64,000 nt of DNA, taken from contig NZ_BBZK01000007.1 of the NCBI RefSeq assembly GCF_001748085.1, positions 425,426 through 489,425 on the forward strand, read 5' to 3'. Of this stretch, positions 44,236 to 53,330 are shown in pieces. A program made the translations under genes and the position numbers. The notes beneath the pieces were generated by a model. That model ran no database searches. It was not told where the DNA came from and saw nothing but the letters and a program-made list of their open reading frames with translations. Origin of the DNA: Streptomyces sp. TP-A0874. Its GTDB lineage: Bacteria; Actinomycetota; Actinomycetes; Streptomycetales; Streptomycetaceae. Every line of letters starts with the position of its first letter. Positions within the stretch are counted from its first letter, which is position 1.

Positions 44236-45231
44236 TCAGGGCAGGGCGTGGACGTGGCCGCCGACCTGGTCGGCGAAGGGGTTGCCGGCCGCGGCGTCCC
44301 AGTTCGTGGACCAGGTCATGGCGCCGCGCAGGCCCGGGTAGGTCCGCTCCGGCTTGAACGAGCCGCAGTTCTCGCCCTTGGTCAGGCAGTCCAGCGCATC
44401 GTTGACCACGGACGGCGGCACGTAGCCGGAGCCGGCGGCGCTGGTGGAGGCCGGCACTCCGAGGCCTACCTGGCTGGCGTCGAGTCCGCCCTCGAGCTGG
44501 ATGCAGGCGAGAGCGGTGAGGAAGTCGACGCTCCCCTGGCTGTAGACCTGGCCGTCGCAGCCCAGCATCGAGCCGCTGTTGTAGTACTGCATGTTGACGA
44601 CGGTCAGGATGTCCTGAATGTTGAGCGCCGTCTTGAAGTACTCGTTCGAGGTCGACTGCATGTCGATCGTCTGCGGCGCCATGGTGATGACCAGCCCCTC
44701 GCCCGCCTTCTCCGACAGCGAGCGCAGCGCCTGGGTCATATGGGTGGAGTCCAGGCCGTTCTCCAGATCGATGTCGACGCCGTCGAAGCCGTACTCGGTC
44801 ATCAGGCGGTGTACGGAGTCGGCGAAGGCGGACGCGGAAGCCGGGTCGTTGACCGACACCGCCCCCTTCTCGCCGCCCACCGAGATGATGACCGACTTCC
44901 CGGCGTCCTGCTTGGCCCGGATGTCGGCCTTGAAGTCCGCCTCCGAGTAGTTCAGCGCCGGGTCGACCGCGAAGTCGACCGCGCCTTGCTCGGCGGTGGC
45001 CTCGGCGAAGGAGACCGCGATGATGTCGTACGCGTCGGGGACGTCACTGAGCTTCTGGACGGTCGCGCCGTTGTCGAAGTTCTGCCAGTAGCCGGTGATC
45101 GCGTGCGCGGGCACCGCCGTGGTGCCCGCGGCCCGCTCGTCGGCCACCGCGGTGCTGCCGGCCAGCCCGGCTGCCGCCAGGGCGGCGGCGGCCAACCCGC
45201 TGATCAGATGACGGAATCGTGCACGAGCCAC
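44236..45231 (-). CDS. Secreted GH18 chitinase, single domain
   Basis: A 331-residue precursor with a signal peptide (RHLISGLAAAALAAAGLAGSTAVA) followed directly by a GH18 barrel. The catalytic DGVDIDLE motif (150-157, acid Glu157), SVGGEKG and MQYYNSG are present. No chitin-binding module is seen. It would cut chitin to chitobiose outside the cell. The GTG at 45231 has GGAGG five bases before. A DasR-like palindrome lies in its promoter, fitting induction by N-acetylglucosamine release. Confidence 0.93.
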   Translation of the reverse strand: MARARFRHLISGLAAAALAAAGLAGSTAVADERAAGTTAVPAHAITGYWQNFDNGATVQKLSDVPDAYDIIAVSFAEATAEQGAVDFAVDPALNYSEADFKADIRAKQDAGKSVIISVGGEKGAVSVNDPASASAFADSVHRLMTEYGFDGVDIDLENGLDSTHMTQALRSLSEKAGEGLVITMAPQTIDMQSTSNEYFKTALNIQDILTVVNMQYYNSGSMLGCDGQVYSQGSVDFLTALACIQLEGGLDASQVGLGVPASTSAAGSGYVPPSVVNDALDCLTKGENCGSFKPERTYPGLRGAMTWSTNWDAAAGNPFADQVGGHVHALP

Positions 45232-45333
45232 GACTGCCTCCGGTGTGGGGGGTGTTGGTGGTGGGGGACCCGGCTCGGGGGACCGGGGTGTACCGGGGGT
45301 GTGGGGTGCGCGCGGGACCCACGAAGGCAAATT

Positions 45334-45358
45334 TGGTCCAGACCAATGGCCCTGTCAA
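45334..45358 (-). promoter_or_regulatory. Chitinase promoter with DasR-like operator (dre)
   Basis: On the minus strand TTGACA (45353-45358) is a consensus -35. It is followed by ATTGGTCTGGACCAAAT, whose core TGGTCTGGACCA (45334-45345) matches the dre/chitinase-repeat consensus TGGTCTAGACCA at 11 of 12 positions. The operator covers the spacer and the expected -10 region, about 100 bases upstream of the start codon. Confidence 0.75.
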
Positions 45359-45466
45359 GGCTTCCGGCGAAACGAGAGAGTGCTTCCGGCCCCTTGTGTG
45401 CGGCGCTCGGGGCCGATTCAATCCGCACAACATTGCCGGGGGACGAGTGTGCGGAGGTCAGCCGTA

Positions 45467-46783
45467 GTGGTAGACACCATCGGAAGCGAGAGCGGCGAAC
45501 TCTCCGGCAGGCCCCGGAAGGCCAGCTGGAAATACATCGGCCCGGGCATCGTCGTGGCCGCCACCGGAGTCGGTGCCGGAGACCTCGTCGCCACGCTGAT
45601 CGCCGGCAGCAAGTTCGGCTACACCCTGCTGTGGGCGGCGGTCATCGGCTGCCTGGTGAAGATCTCCCTCGCGGAGGCCTGTGGCCGGTGGCACCTGGCC
45701 ACCGGGCGAACCCTCTTCGAGGGCTGGCGGACGCTCGGGTCCTGGACCACCGTCTACTTCAGCGTCTACGTGGTGATCTGGGGATTCGTCTACGGCGCCA
45801 CCGCCATGTCCTCCAGCGCCCTGCCGCTGGTGGCGCTCTTCCCCGGCTTCCTCGGTCTCAAGACCTGGGCGGTCGCAACGGGCGTGGTCGGCCTGGTGTT
45901 CGTCTGGTTCAACCGCTACGCCGTCTTCGAGAAGGCCATGACGGTGCTGGTCGGCGTGATGTTCGTGGTCGTGGTCTACCTGGCCGTCCGGGTCAGCCCG
46001 GACCTCGGCGGGGCCCTCGCCGGACTGGCGCCGGCGTTGCCCGACGGCTCCCTCTTCTACACGCTCGGCCTGATCGGCGGCGTCGGCGGCACGATCACCA
46101 TGGCCGCCTACGGCTACTGGGTCAACGCCAAGGGCTGGACCAACTCTGGCTGGATGAAGGTGATGCGGCTGGACAACCGGATCGCCTACGTCACCACCGG
46201 CATCTTCGTCATCGCCATGCTCATCGTCGGCGCCGAGCTGCTGCACTCCACCAGCATCGCGCTGAGCAGCGGGGACCAGGGACTGGTCGACCTCGGCACG
46301 GTGCTTCAGGACCGCTTCGGAGGGCCCACCGCGAAACTGTTCCTGGTGGGCTTCTTCGCCGCCTCCTTCTCCTCGCTGATCGGCGTGTGGCACGGCGTCA
46401 GCCTGATGTTCGCCGACTTCGTGGAGCGCTACCGCCGGGCGAGGGCCGGCTCCGCAGACGAAGAGGGGACAGGGGGAACGGTCTCCGAGGTCGTCACGGG
46501 GCAGACGGAGCGGTCCGTGCCGTTCCGGATCTATCTGCTGTGGCTGACCTTTCCGCCGATCTCGCTCCTCTTCCTCGACAAACCCTTCGGTCTGGTGATC
46601 ACCTACGGCGTACTCGGCGCGTTCTTCATGCCCTTCCTGGCGCTGACCCTGCTGTGGTTGCTCAACTCCGACCGGACACCGCGGGAATGGCGGAACGGTC
46701 TGCTCAGCAACGCCATGCTGACGATCGCCGGGCTGCTGTTCATCGTGCTCTGCGTGGAGGAGGTCCGCGACCTGCTGATGTGA
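45467..46783 (+). CDS. Nramp-superfamily membrane transporter, non-canonical metal site
   Basis: A 438-residue LeuT-fold carrier with about eleven TM helices. The first helix reads GIVVAATGVGAGDLVATL where classical Nramp proteins have DPGN, and helix 6 reads GGTITMAAYGYW where they have MPH. The Mn/Fe-binding residues are therefore absent. It may move Mg, another cation or a different solute. The GTG at 45467 follows GGAGG. It is divergent from the chitinase and shares its intergenic region. Confidence 0.82.
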   Translation: MVDTIGSESGELSGRPRKASWKYIGPGIVVAATGVGAGDLVATLIAGSKFGYTLLWAAVIGCLVKISLAEACGRWHLATGRTLFEGWRTLGSWTTVYFSVYVVIWGFVYGATAMSSSALPLVALFPGFLGLKTWAVATGVVGLVFVWFNRYAVFEKAMTVLVGVMFVVVVYLAVRVSPDLGGALAGLAPALPDGSLFYTLGLIGGVGGTITMAAYGYWVNAKGWTNSGWMKVMRLDNRIAYVTTGIFVIAMLIVGAELLHSTSIALSSGDQGLVDLGTVLQDRFGGPTAKLFLVGFFAASFSSLIGVWHGVSLMFADFVERYRRARAGSADEEGTGGTVSEVVTGQTERSVPFRIYLLWLTFPPISLLFLDKPFGLVITYGVLGAFFMPFLALTLLWLLNSDRTPREWRNGLLSNAMLTIAGLLFIVLCVEEVRDLLM

Positions 46784-46807
46784 CGGCGCGGCCGAGCCGC
46801 CGCGACG

Positions 46808-46872
46808 CCGGGCCCGCCCTGCCGGCCACGTTGCGCCTCCGGTACCGGAGGCGAACCGGAGGGCGGGCCCGG
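46808..46872 (+). terminator. Nested hairpin terminator after the Nramp-like gene
   Basis: An outer 13-bp stem (CCGGGCCCGCCCT, 46808-46820, with its complement at 46860-46872) encloses a perfect 20-base palindrome at 46834-46853 centred on GGTACC. It lies just upstream of the Tad locus. Confidence 0.75.
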
Positions 46873-47079
46873 TCGGCTCCCGATCCCCGGGTTCGGGCGA
46901 GTGGTGAAAAGGCCGCAAAGCCCCGAGTTCCGAAAGCGTGTCGGGAACGCCACTGTACGTACATCAACTGTTCCACGGGACTAAGGCACGGTTAAGGTGG
47001 CTGGGAAAGAAGAGCGCAAGTTCGGGAGAAAACTGCGATCGGCCGGTAGCCGGCGGTCGGAGCTGAAACGGGGAACGGC

Positions 47080-47973
47080 ATGCTCACTGCGATCGCGGTC
47101 GTCAATCAGGAGTTGGTGCTGCCTCCCCCTGACCAGTACACGCCGACCGCCGCCGTGCTCAAGCCGCCGGACGAGCAGTCGCTCGTCGAGTCCGTAGCCG
47201 AGATCGAGGATCTTCTCGAACAGCACGGTTACCTCATCGTGTTGTACGCCGCGAGCAGCACCTCGCCGGAGTTCGCCCGCCGACTGCACACCGTGCGATC
47301 GGTGCTGGAGAGCAACCGAATAGCGCTGCTGCCCATGGACCTGCCACCGCTCGCCGTCGCCGTCCTCGTCCGGCAGCTCCGCCAGCTCTCCCTCGGCGAT
47401 CTCAGCCCCGGGGTCCTCGGCTCGGCCCCCCGGCTGCTGGCCCACTACCTCTACGCCGGGGCCCTGCTCAACTCCGTGGCCAAGCTCGACCGGGTCTCGG
47501 TCAGTCTGCGGACCCATGTGAAGTCCTGGCTGCCCGGTGTGCAGTTCGGGGTGATGGCCCACCCCACCCCGCAACTGATCAAGATCGGCACCGATGACCC
47601 GCCGCCCGGCCCCGGTTTCGCCACCCACCTGACGGTCGCCGCCGCCCCCGCCTTCGCGTCCGAGTGGGTCACCGGCACCGTCGCCCCGAACTGGCAGGTG
47701 CAGGCGGTCCAGGAGACCCCGCTCCCGTCGGAGTCCACGCGCTGGTGGGGAACGTCCAAGATGGTCGAGTTCACCGCCGCGATCCCCGACCCGGTGGTCC
47801 TGTACCAACTGGTGAACTCGGTGCGGAGAGAGCCCTGCCACTGGTGCGGTCTGGAGTTCATCGGTGACCGCTGCGCCTTCTGTTCCGCCCCGCTCGCCCA
47901 ACCGGAGAACCAAGACGGGCCCAGCAGTGTCAGTAACCATCAGGAGGCGTCCGTCTCCGGTCCATCACAATGA
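47080..47973 (+). CDS. Hypothetical protein with C-terminal zinc ribbon, first gene of the Tad locus
   Basis: 297 residues, no signal peptide or TM helix. The central part is an alpha/beta region with LIVLYAASSTSPEFARRLHTVRSVLE. The C-terminus has CHWCGLEFIGDRCAFC (253-268), a four-cysteine zinc ribbon, then a disordered tail. It is 117 bases upstream of cpaB on the same strand. Function is unknown; the position suggests a Tad accessory or regulatory role. The ATG at 47080 follows GGGGAA. Confidence 0.75.
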   Translation: MLTAIAVVNQELVLPPPDQYTPTAAVLKPPDEQSLVESVAEIEDLLEQHGYLIVLYAASSTSPEFARRLHTVRSVLESNRIALLPMDLPPLAVAVLVRQLRQLSLGDLSPGVLGSAPRLLAHYLYAGALLNSVAKLDRVSVSLRTHVKSWLPGVQFGVMAHPTPQLIKIGTDDPPPGPGFATHLTVAAAPAFASEWVTGTVAPNWQVQAVQETPLPSESTRWWGTSKMVEFTAAIPDPVVLYQLVNSVRREPCHWCGLEFIGDRCAFCSAPLAQPENQDGPSSVSNHQEASVSGPSQ

Positions 47974-48090
47974 GGCTCGAGCCCATGGGATGACAAGGGC
48001 TCGGACGCCGAACTCCTGTTCCGCGCGCCAACAGCACCAACCCATCGCCCGCCAACGGCCAACAACCTTCCCGAACGAGGATCTGCCCAC

Positions 48091-48798
48091 ATGAACTCAC
48101 GCCAGCGCCGCGGCGTCATCCTGTTGCTCCTGTCGGTTCTGTGTGCCTTCGGCGCCTTCGCCGGGGTGCTCTCGGTGATCAGCGACGTGCAGTCCAAGGT
48201 AGGCCCGGAGACCACGGCCTACGAGCTGAAGGCGGACATACCCCCCTACAAGGCGCTGAACGTGGGGCAGTTCAAGAAGATAACGATGCCCGAGCGCTGG
48301 CTGCCCAAGACCGCGGTCACCGACATCGCGAAGATCGAGGGCAAGATCGCGATCAACGAGCTGCGCAAGGGCTCACTGCTGCAGAGCGACATGATCACCG
48401 AACGCCCGGAGCTCAAGCCGGGACAGCAGGAGATCGCCATCATGATCGACGCGGCGACCGGTGTGGCGGGCAAGATCACGCCAGGGTCGACGGTCAACAT
48501 CTACGCCACCTTCCAGGGCGGCGGCAACGGCAAGGAAGCGCGCTCGATGGTCCTGGTGAACAACGCCAAGGTCATCGACGTGGGCAGCCTGACCCCGCTC
48601 AAGCCCAAGGACGACGGCTCGCAGGGCCAGGCCGCCGAGGCCGTGCCGATCACCTTCGCGCTCGACACGCTCAACGCCCAGCGCGTCGCCTACGCGGAGT
48701 CCTTCGCCAGCCATGTCCGGTTGGCACTGGTCGCCCCTGGCAGCGACACCAGCATCCCCGCCGACCAGCGGGACTACACCCTGGCCGGGGACAAGTGA
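48091..48798 (+). CDS. cpaB: Flp pilus assembly protein CpaB/RcpC (SAF domain)
   Basis: 235 residues. One N-terminal TM helix (GVILLLLSVLCAFGAFAGVLSVI) leads to an extracytoplasmic SAF domain (YELKADIPPYKALNVGQFKKITMPE... LRKGSLLQSDMI) and the conserved GVAGKITPGSTVNIYATF segment. CpaB is a periplasmic/wall-side assembly factor of Tad pili. It ends nine bases before tadZ. Confidence 0.9.
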   Translation: MNSRQRRGVILLLLSVLCAFGAFAGVLSVISDVQSKVGPETTAYELKADIPPYKALNVGQFKKITMPERWLPKTAVTDIAKIEGKIAINELRKGSLLQSDMITERPELKPGQQEIAIMIDAATGVAGKITPGSTVNIYATFQGGGNGKEARSMVLVNNAKVIDVGSLTPLKPKDDGSQGQAAEAVPITFALDTLNAQRVAYAESFASHVRLALVAPGSDTSIPADQRDYTLAGDK

Positions 48799-48806
48799 GG
48801 TAGTAG

Positions 48807-50087
48807 ATGGTCACCAGAATCCTCCCGGCCGTCGGGGACGCCGACGCCGCCCGCTCCGTCTCCACACTGCTCAGCCAGTTGCCGGACATCGAACCGGCGC
48901 AGCCGGTCGGTGACTCCACCGCGCTGCTCGACGCGTTGGCGAGGTTGGCCGAGGAGACGGTGGCGGACCTCCCCGAGGTCGTGCTGGTGCACGAGCGGAT
49001 CGGTCCGACTCCGGCGCTGGAGCTGATCCGGGAGGTCGCGCTGCGCTTCCCGGCGGTCGGGGTGATTCTGATCACGGCGGACGCCAGCCCGGGGCTGTAC
49101 TCCGCGGCGATGGACTCCGGCGCTCGCGGTCTGATCGGGCTGCCGCTCTCCTACGACGAACTGCTGACCCGGGTGCAGGCCGCCGCCTCCTGGGCGACCG
49201 GCGTCCGCCGCCACCTGGGCGCCGGCGGCGACGTCTTCAGCGGGCCGGGCGGCACGGCCGTCACCGTCACCGGGGTGAAGGGCGGGGTGGGCACCACCCT
49301 CCTCGCCGTGCAACTGGCGCTCGCCGCCAAGGCGTCCGGCAGAACCGCCGCCCTGATCGACATGGACCTGCTCGCCGGAGACGTCGCCGCCTACCTGGGC
49401 GTGCAGTTCCGCCGCTCCATCGCCGACCTGGCGAGCATCAACGACATCTCCCCGCGGGTGCTGCAGGACGCCGTCTTCAGCGATCCCAGCGGGATCGGGC
49501 TGCTCCTGGCACCGACCGAGGGCGAGCGGGGCGAGGAGGTCGACGACCGGGCCACCCGGCAGATCATCAGCGCCATGCGCTCCCGGTACGAGGTCGTGGT
49601 CATCGACACCGGCTGCCAGATGAACAGCGCCAACGCGGCGGCGGTCGAGATGGCCGACACCGCCGTCATGGTCACCACACCCGACGTCATCTCGGTCCGG
49701 GCCGCCAAACGCCTGGTGCGGATGTGGGACCGGCTGCAGATCCGCAAGGCGGAGGAGACTGTCAGCGTCATCAACCGCCACACCCGCAGCACCGAGATCC
49801 AGCCTCCGCTGGTCGAGCGGATCGTGGGCACCCGGGTGGCCCGCACCACCATTCCCTCCAACTACAAGGAACTGCAGCCGTCGATCGACGCCGGCCGGAT
49901 GCAGGACCTGGACAGCCGGAGCACCGTCAAACAGGCGATGTGGGGGCTGGCCGGCGAACTCGGGCTGGTCGCGGTGCCGGAACCGGCACCGGGCAAGGGC
50001 GGCAAGGGCAAGGACAGCCAGTACAACGACCGCGGATCGGTCGGTGTCCGCCGCCGGCGCCGCGGTGACGAGGCACGGGCGCAGTGA
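48807..50087 (+). CDS. tadZ: Pilus assembly ATPase TadZ/CpaE
   Basis: 426 residues. A receiver-like N-terminal domain (1-125, with VVLVHERIG and ILITADASPGLYSAAMDSGA) is followed by a ParA/MinD-type ATPase with the deviant Walker A KGGVGTT (158-164), IDMDLLAGDVAAYLG and VVVIDTG. TadZ proteins place the pilus machine at a site in the cell. A basic tail (GKGGKGKD... RRRRRGDE) ends the protein. Part of the continuous tad operon. Confidence 0.92.
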   Translation: MVTRILPAVGDADAARSVSTLLSQLPDIEPAQPVGDSTALLDALARLAEETVADLPEVVLVHERIGPTPALELIREVALRFPAVGVILITADASPGLYSAAMDSGARGLIGLPLSYDELLTRVQAAASWATGVRRHLGAGGDVFSGPGGTAVTVTGVKGGVGTTLLAVQLALAAKASGRTAALIDMDLLAGDVAAYLGVQFRRSIADLASINDISPRVLQDAVFSDPSGIGLLLAPTEGERGEEVDDRATRQIISAMRSRYEVVVIDTGCQMNSANAAAVEMADTAVMVTTPDVISVRAAKRLVRMWDRLQIRKAEETVSVINRHTRSTEIQPPLVERIVGTRVARTTIPSNYKELQPSIDAGRMQDLDSRSTVKQAMWGLAGELGLVAVPEPAPGKGGKGKDSQYNDRGSVGVRRRRRGDEARAQ

Positions 50088-50141
50088 CGACCGCACCGCG
50101 CCGGGCGGCGCGACCGGACCGATGGGGGAAGTGAGAGGACC

Positions 50142-50564
50142 ATGGGAGCCCTGAGGGCGAGAACGTGGAAGAGCCGTCTCATACGGCGACCGCGCGGCGC
50201 GTCGGACGAGGGACAGGTGTCGGTGGAGTTCCTCGGCATGCTGCCGATCATCCTGATCACCGTCGTTCTGCTCTGGCAGTGTGCGCTGGTCGGCTACACC
50301 TACTCACTGGCCGGCAACTCCGCCGACCAGGCGGCCCGTCAGGTCGCGACGACCGAAGCCTGGCAGTCCTGGCAGGGCCGCTGCGAGCAGGCCGCCAAGT
50401 CGGACCTCTCCGGTGCCTGGCAGCAGTCGGCGCAGGCCCGGTGCTGGAACGAACCCGGCCTGGTCAAGGCGAAGGTGGATCTTAAGGTTCCGGTGCTCTT
50501 CCCGGGCAGCATCAACTTCCCCTTCACGGTCACCGGCAATGCCGCTGTGGCGGCGGAGGGCTGA
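50142..50564 (+). CDS. tadE: TadE-like pseudopilin
   Basis: 140 residues with a basic leader, GQVSVEFLGMLPIILITVVLLWQCALVGY (prepilin-like glycine, Glu at +5 and a hydrophobic helix) and an exported C-terminal part with two cysteines. It is a minor pilin processed by the prepilin peptidase. The second tadE-like gene starts four bases after its stop. Confidence 0.88.
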   Translation: MGALRARTWKSRLIRRPRGASDEGQVSVEFLGMLPIILITVVLLWQCALVGYTYSLAGNSADQAARQVATTEAWQSWQGRCEQAAKSDLSGAWQQSAQARCWNEPGLVKAKVDLKVPVLFPGSINFPFTVTGNAAVAAEG

Positions 50565-50567
50565 GCG

Positions 50568-50936
50568 ATGAGACTGCGCAGGAAGCGTTCGGACCGCGGG
50601 CAGGTCGCCGTCGAGTACATCGGCATGCTGCCGATCCTCATCGTGATCGGCCTCGGGGTCATCCAGTTCGGCCTGGTGGCGTACACCATCCAGCAGGCCG
50701 CCTCCGCGTCACGGGCAGCCGCCCGCACCGCCAGCCACGACCATCCGGCGATCAGCTACGAGCAGGCCGGCCGGGGCGCGATGAGCGGCTGGCTCGCCGA
50801 CCGGGCCAGCTTCACCCAGAGCACGGGGCCCTCATACGACGAGGTGAAGGTCACGGCGACGGTCAGGATTCCGTCGATCATCCCCGGGGTCGACTTCGGG
50901 GAGACCAAGCGGTCGACCACCATGCCGCGGGACTGA
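50568..50936 (+). CDS. tadE: Second TadE-like pseudopilin
   Basis: 122 residues with GQVAVEYIGMLPILIVIGLGVIQFGLVAYTIQQAASASRAAARTAS, the TadE/TadF prepilin core with Glu at +5 and Tyr at +6. A short exported domain follows. It pairs with the previous gene, as TadE and TadF do in other Tad loci. Confidence 0.88.
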   Translation: MRLRRKRSDRGQVAVEYIGMLPILIVIGLGVIQFGLVAYTIQQAASASRAAARTASHDHPAISYEQAGRGAMSGWLADRASFTQSTGPSYDEVKVTATVRIPSIIPGVDFGETKRSTTMPRD

Positions 50937-50978
50937 GCCGGACCGCCTCCGGCATTCACGACAAGGGGAGAGAAGGAC

Positions 50979-52316
50979 ATGAGCCTGAGGGCGCGGATCC
51001 ACGCTCCTGAGGCCCCCAACGGGCAGCAGGAGGAGAACCACCTGGTCGCGGTCTACCGCGGCAAGCTGCTCGAGGAGATCGACCTCGCGGAGATGTCCGC
51101 GCTCTCCGCCGCCGAACGGCGCGCCAGGCTGGAACGCGTCCTGGGGCACATCATCAGCCGTGAGGGCCCGGTCCTCTCCACCCACGAACGCTCCATGCTC
51201 ATCCGCCGGGTGGTGGACGAGGCGCTCGGTCTGGGCATTCTGGAGCCGCTCCTGGAGGACGCCTCCATCACCGAGATCATGGTGAACGGCCCCGACCAGA
51301 TCTTCGTGGAGCGGGCCGGCCGGGTGGAGCTGCTCCCCATGCGGTTCGCCTCCAACGAGCAGCTGATGCAGACCATCGAGCGCATCGTCTCCACCGTCAA
51401 CCGCCGGGTGGACGAGTCCAACCCGATGGTCGACGCACGGCTGCCCTCCGGGGAGCGGGTCAACGTCATCATCCCGCCGCTGGCACTCTCCGGTGCCACC
51501 CTCACCATCCGGCGCTTCCCCCGGGCCTACACCCTCCACGAGATGATCGGCCTCGGTTCGCTCGACGAGCAGATGCTGATCCTCCTCTCCGGCCTGGTAC
51601 GGGCGAAGTTCAACGTGATCGTCTCCGGCGCCACCGGCTCCGGCAAGACCACCCTGCTCAACGCTCTCTCCGGGCTGATCCCGGAGGGCGAGCGCATCAT
51701 CACCATCGAGGACTCGGCCGAACTCCAGCTGCAACAGCAGCATGTGATCACCCTGGAGAGCCGTCCGGCGAACGTGGAGGGCAAGGGCCAGATCACCATC
51801 CGCGACCTGGTCCGCAACTCACTGCGAATGCGCCCCGACCGGATCATCGTCGGTGAGGTCCGCGGCGGTGAGACCCTCGACATGCTCCAGGCGATGTCCA
51901 CCGGCCACGACGGCTCGCTCGCGACCGTGCACGCCAACAACGCCGAGGACGCGCTGATGCGCCTGCAGACGCTCGCCTCGATGTCCGAGGTCGAGATCCC
52001 GTTCGTGGCCATCAAGGACCAGATCAACAGCGCCGTGGACGTCATCGTCCAGCTGAGCCGGAACGCCGACGGATCCCGCAAGATCAGCGAGATCGCGATC
52101 GTCGACTCGCACGGCCGCGAGGACTACCGGATCGTCTCCGTCTGCCGCTTCGAGGCCCAGCCGATCGCGGCGGACGGCAGGGTCTACGGCGAGTTCCGCT
52201 ACTTCCCGCTGCCCAGACGCGTGGCCGAACGGCTCTACATGAAGAGCGAACCGATCCCGCAGGCCTTCGGCGTAGCCGGCTCCGAGAGCGATCTCGCGGT
52301 CCGCCAGGGCCACTAG
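50979..52316 (+). CDS. cpaF: Tad secretion ATPase CpaF/TadA
   Basis: A 445-residue hexameric type IV/II secretion ATPase. Walker A is GATGSGKTT (217-225); ITIEDSAELQ, RMRPDRIIVGEVRGGETLDML (Walker B) and TGHDGSLATVHANN (His box) are intact. It powers pilin polymerisation from the cytoplasmic face. An N-terminal helical domain (20-100) precedes the ATPase. Confidence 0.96.
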   Translation: MSLRARIHAPEAPNGQQEENHLVAVYRGKLLEEIDLAEMSALSAAERRARLERVLGHIISREGPVLSTHERSMLIRRVVDEALGLGILEPLLEDASITEIMVNGPDQIFVERAGRVELLPMRFASNEQLMQTIERIVSTVNRRVDESNPMVDARLPSGERVNVIIPPLALSGATLTIRRFPRAYTLHEMIGLGSLDEQMLILLSGLVRAKFNVIVSGATGSGKTTLLNALSGLIPEGERIITIEDSAELQLQQQHVITLESRPANVEGKGQITIRDLVRNSLRMRPDRIIVGEVRGGETLDMLQAMSTGHDGSLATVHANNAEDALMRLQTLASMSEVEIPFVAIKDQINSAVDVIVQLSRNADGSRKISEIAIVDSHGREDYRIVSVCRFEAQPIAADGRVYGEFRYFPLPRRVAERLYMKSEPIPQAFGVAGSESDLAVRQGH

Positions 52317-52380
52317 CGCACCCCCGGACGCCGCACAGCCCCCGCCCCCGCCGAACAAGTAGAAAGCCTCCCTCCCCGAC

Positions 52381-53319
52381 ATGGACAATCTCGCGCTACT
52401 GACGATCGGTGGCACACTGCTGTGCTGTGTACTGGTGGTGATAGGCGTGCACGTCTACACCTCGGGCAGAGCCGAGCACGCCGCGCTCGTCGACCGGCTA
52501 GCCCAGACCGGGCAGGGGCGGCGGCGAGGCCGCCACCGGAACTTCCGCGGTGTGGACCGCAGGATCCGGAAGACCAAGTTCGGCCAGAAGCTCGAATTCC
52601 GGCTGGCCGCCACCGGCCTCGACCTCACGCCCGGCGAGTTCTTCGTCTACATGCTCGCCGTGGTGATCGGCATGTGGATGCTCGCAGCCAGCATGCTGGC
52701 GTCCTTCTTCGGGCCGATCGCCGCCCTCGTCGGGCTCTGGTCCACCTTCGCCTGGCTCAACTGGCAGCGGCAGAAGCGGACCGAGCGCTTCATCAACCAG
52801 CTGCCCGAACTCGCCCGGGTGCTCGCCAACGCCACCCAGGCCGGCCTCGCACTACGCACCGCCCTGGCGATGGCCGCCGACGAACTCGAGGCGCCGGCCG
52901 GTGAGGAACTGGCGAAGGTCTCGGACCGACTCGCGGTCGGCCACTCCATCGAGGACGCCCTCGGGGAGTTGGCCAAACGGCTGCCGTCCCGGGAACTGGT
53001 CGTCCTCGTGACGACGCTGGTCCTGTCCAACACGGCCGGTGGTTCGGTGGTGAGCTCACTGCGCAACCTCACCGAGACGCTCGAGGAGCGGAAGGAGACC
53101 CGGCGGGAGATCAAGACCCAGCTCTCGCAGGTCACCATGACCGCCTATATCGTCCCGGCCATGGCACTCGGCGCCATGCTCGTCATGGACAGCGTCTGGA
53201 GCGGTGCCCTGGACAAGATCACCGGCACGGGGCTGGGTCGGGTGATCATGCTCTTGGCGCTCGGCCTCTACGGCCTCGGGTTCTTCCTGGTCCGCCGGGT
53301 TTCCAAGATCGACGTCTGA
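52381..53319 (+). CDS. tadB: Tad inner-membrane platform protein TadB
   Basis: 312 residues with an N-terminal TM helix, two TM helices near 80-130, a T2SSF cytoplasmic domain (NQLPELARVLANATQAGLALRTALAMAADEL) and two C-terminal helices. With TadC it forms the membrane platform driven by CpaF. The ATG at 52381 lacks a strong ribosome site. Confidence 0.92.
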   Translation: MDNLALLTIGGTLLCCVLVVIGVHVYTSGRAEHAALVDRLAQTGQGRRRGRHRNFRGVDRRIRKTKFGQKLEFRLAATGLDLTPGEFFVYMLAVVIGMWMLAASMLASFFGPIAALVGLWSTFAWLNWQRQKRTERFINQLPELARVLANATQAGLALRTALAMAADELEAPAGEELAKVSDRLAVGHSIEDALGELAKRLPSRELVVLVTTLVLSNTAGGSVVSSLRNLTETLEERKETRREIKTQLSQVTMTAYIVPAMALGAMLVMDSVWSGALDKITGTGLGRVIMLLALGLYGLGFFLVRRVSKIDV

Positions 53320-53330
53320 GGGGACACACC

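Noticed and set aside
44182..46995. A 937-codon plus-strand frame across the chitinase and Nramp-like genes
   Set aside because: It is antisense to one gene and out of frame with the other. Long open frames arise by chance in such GC-rich DNA.
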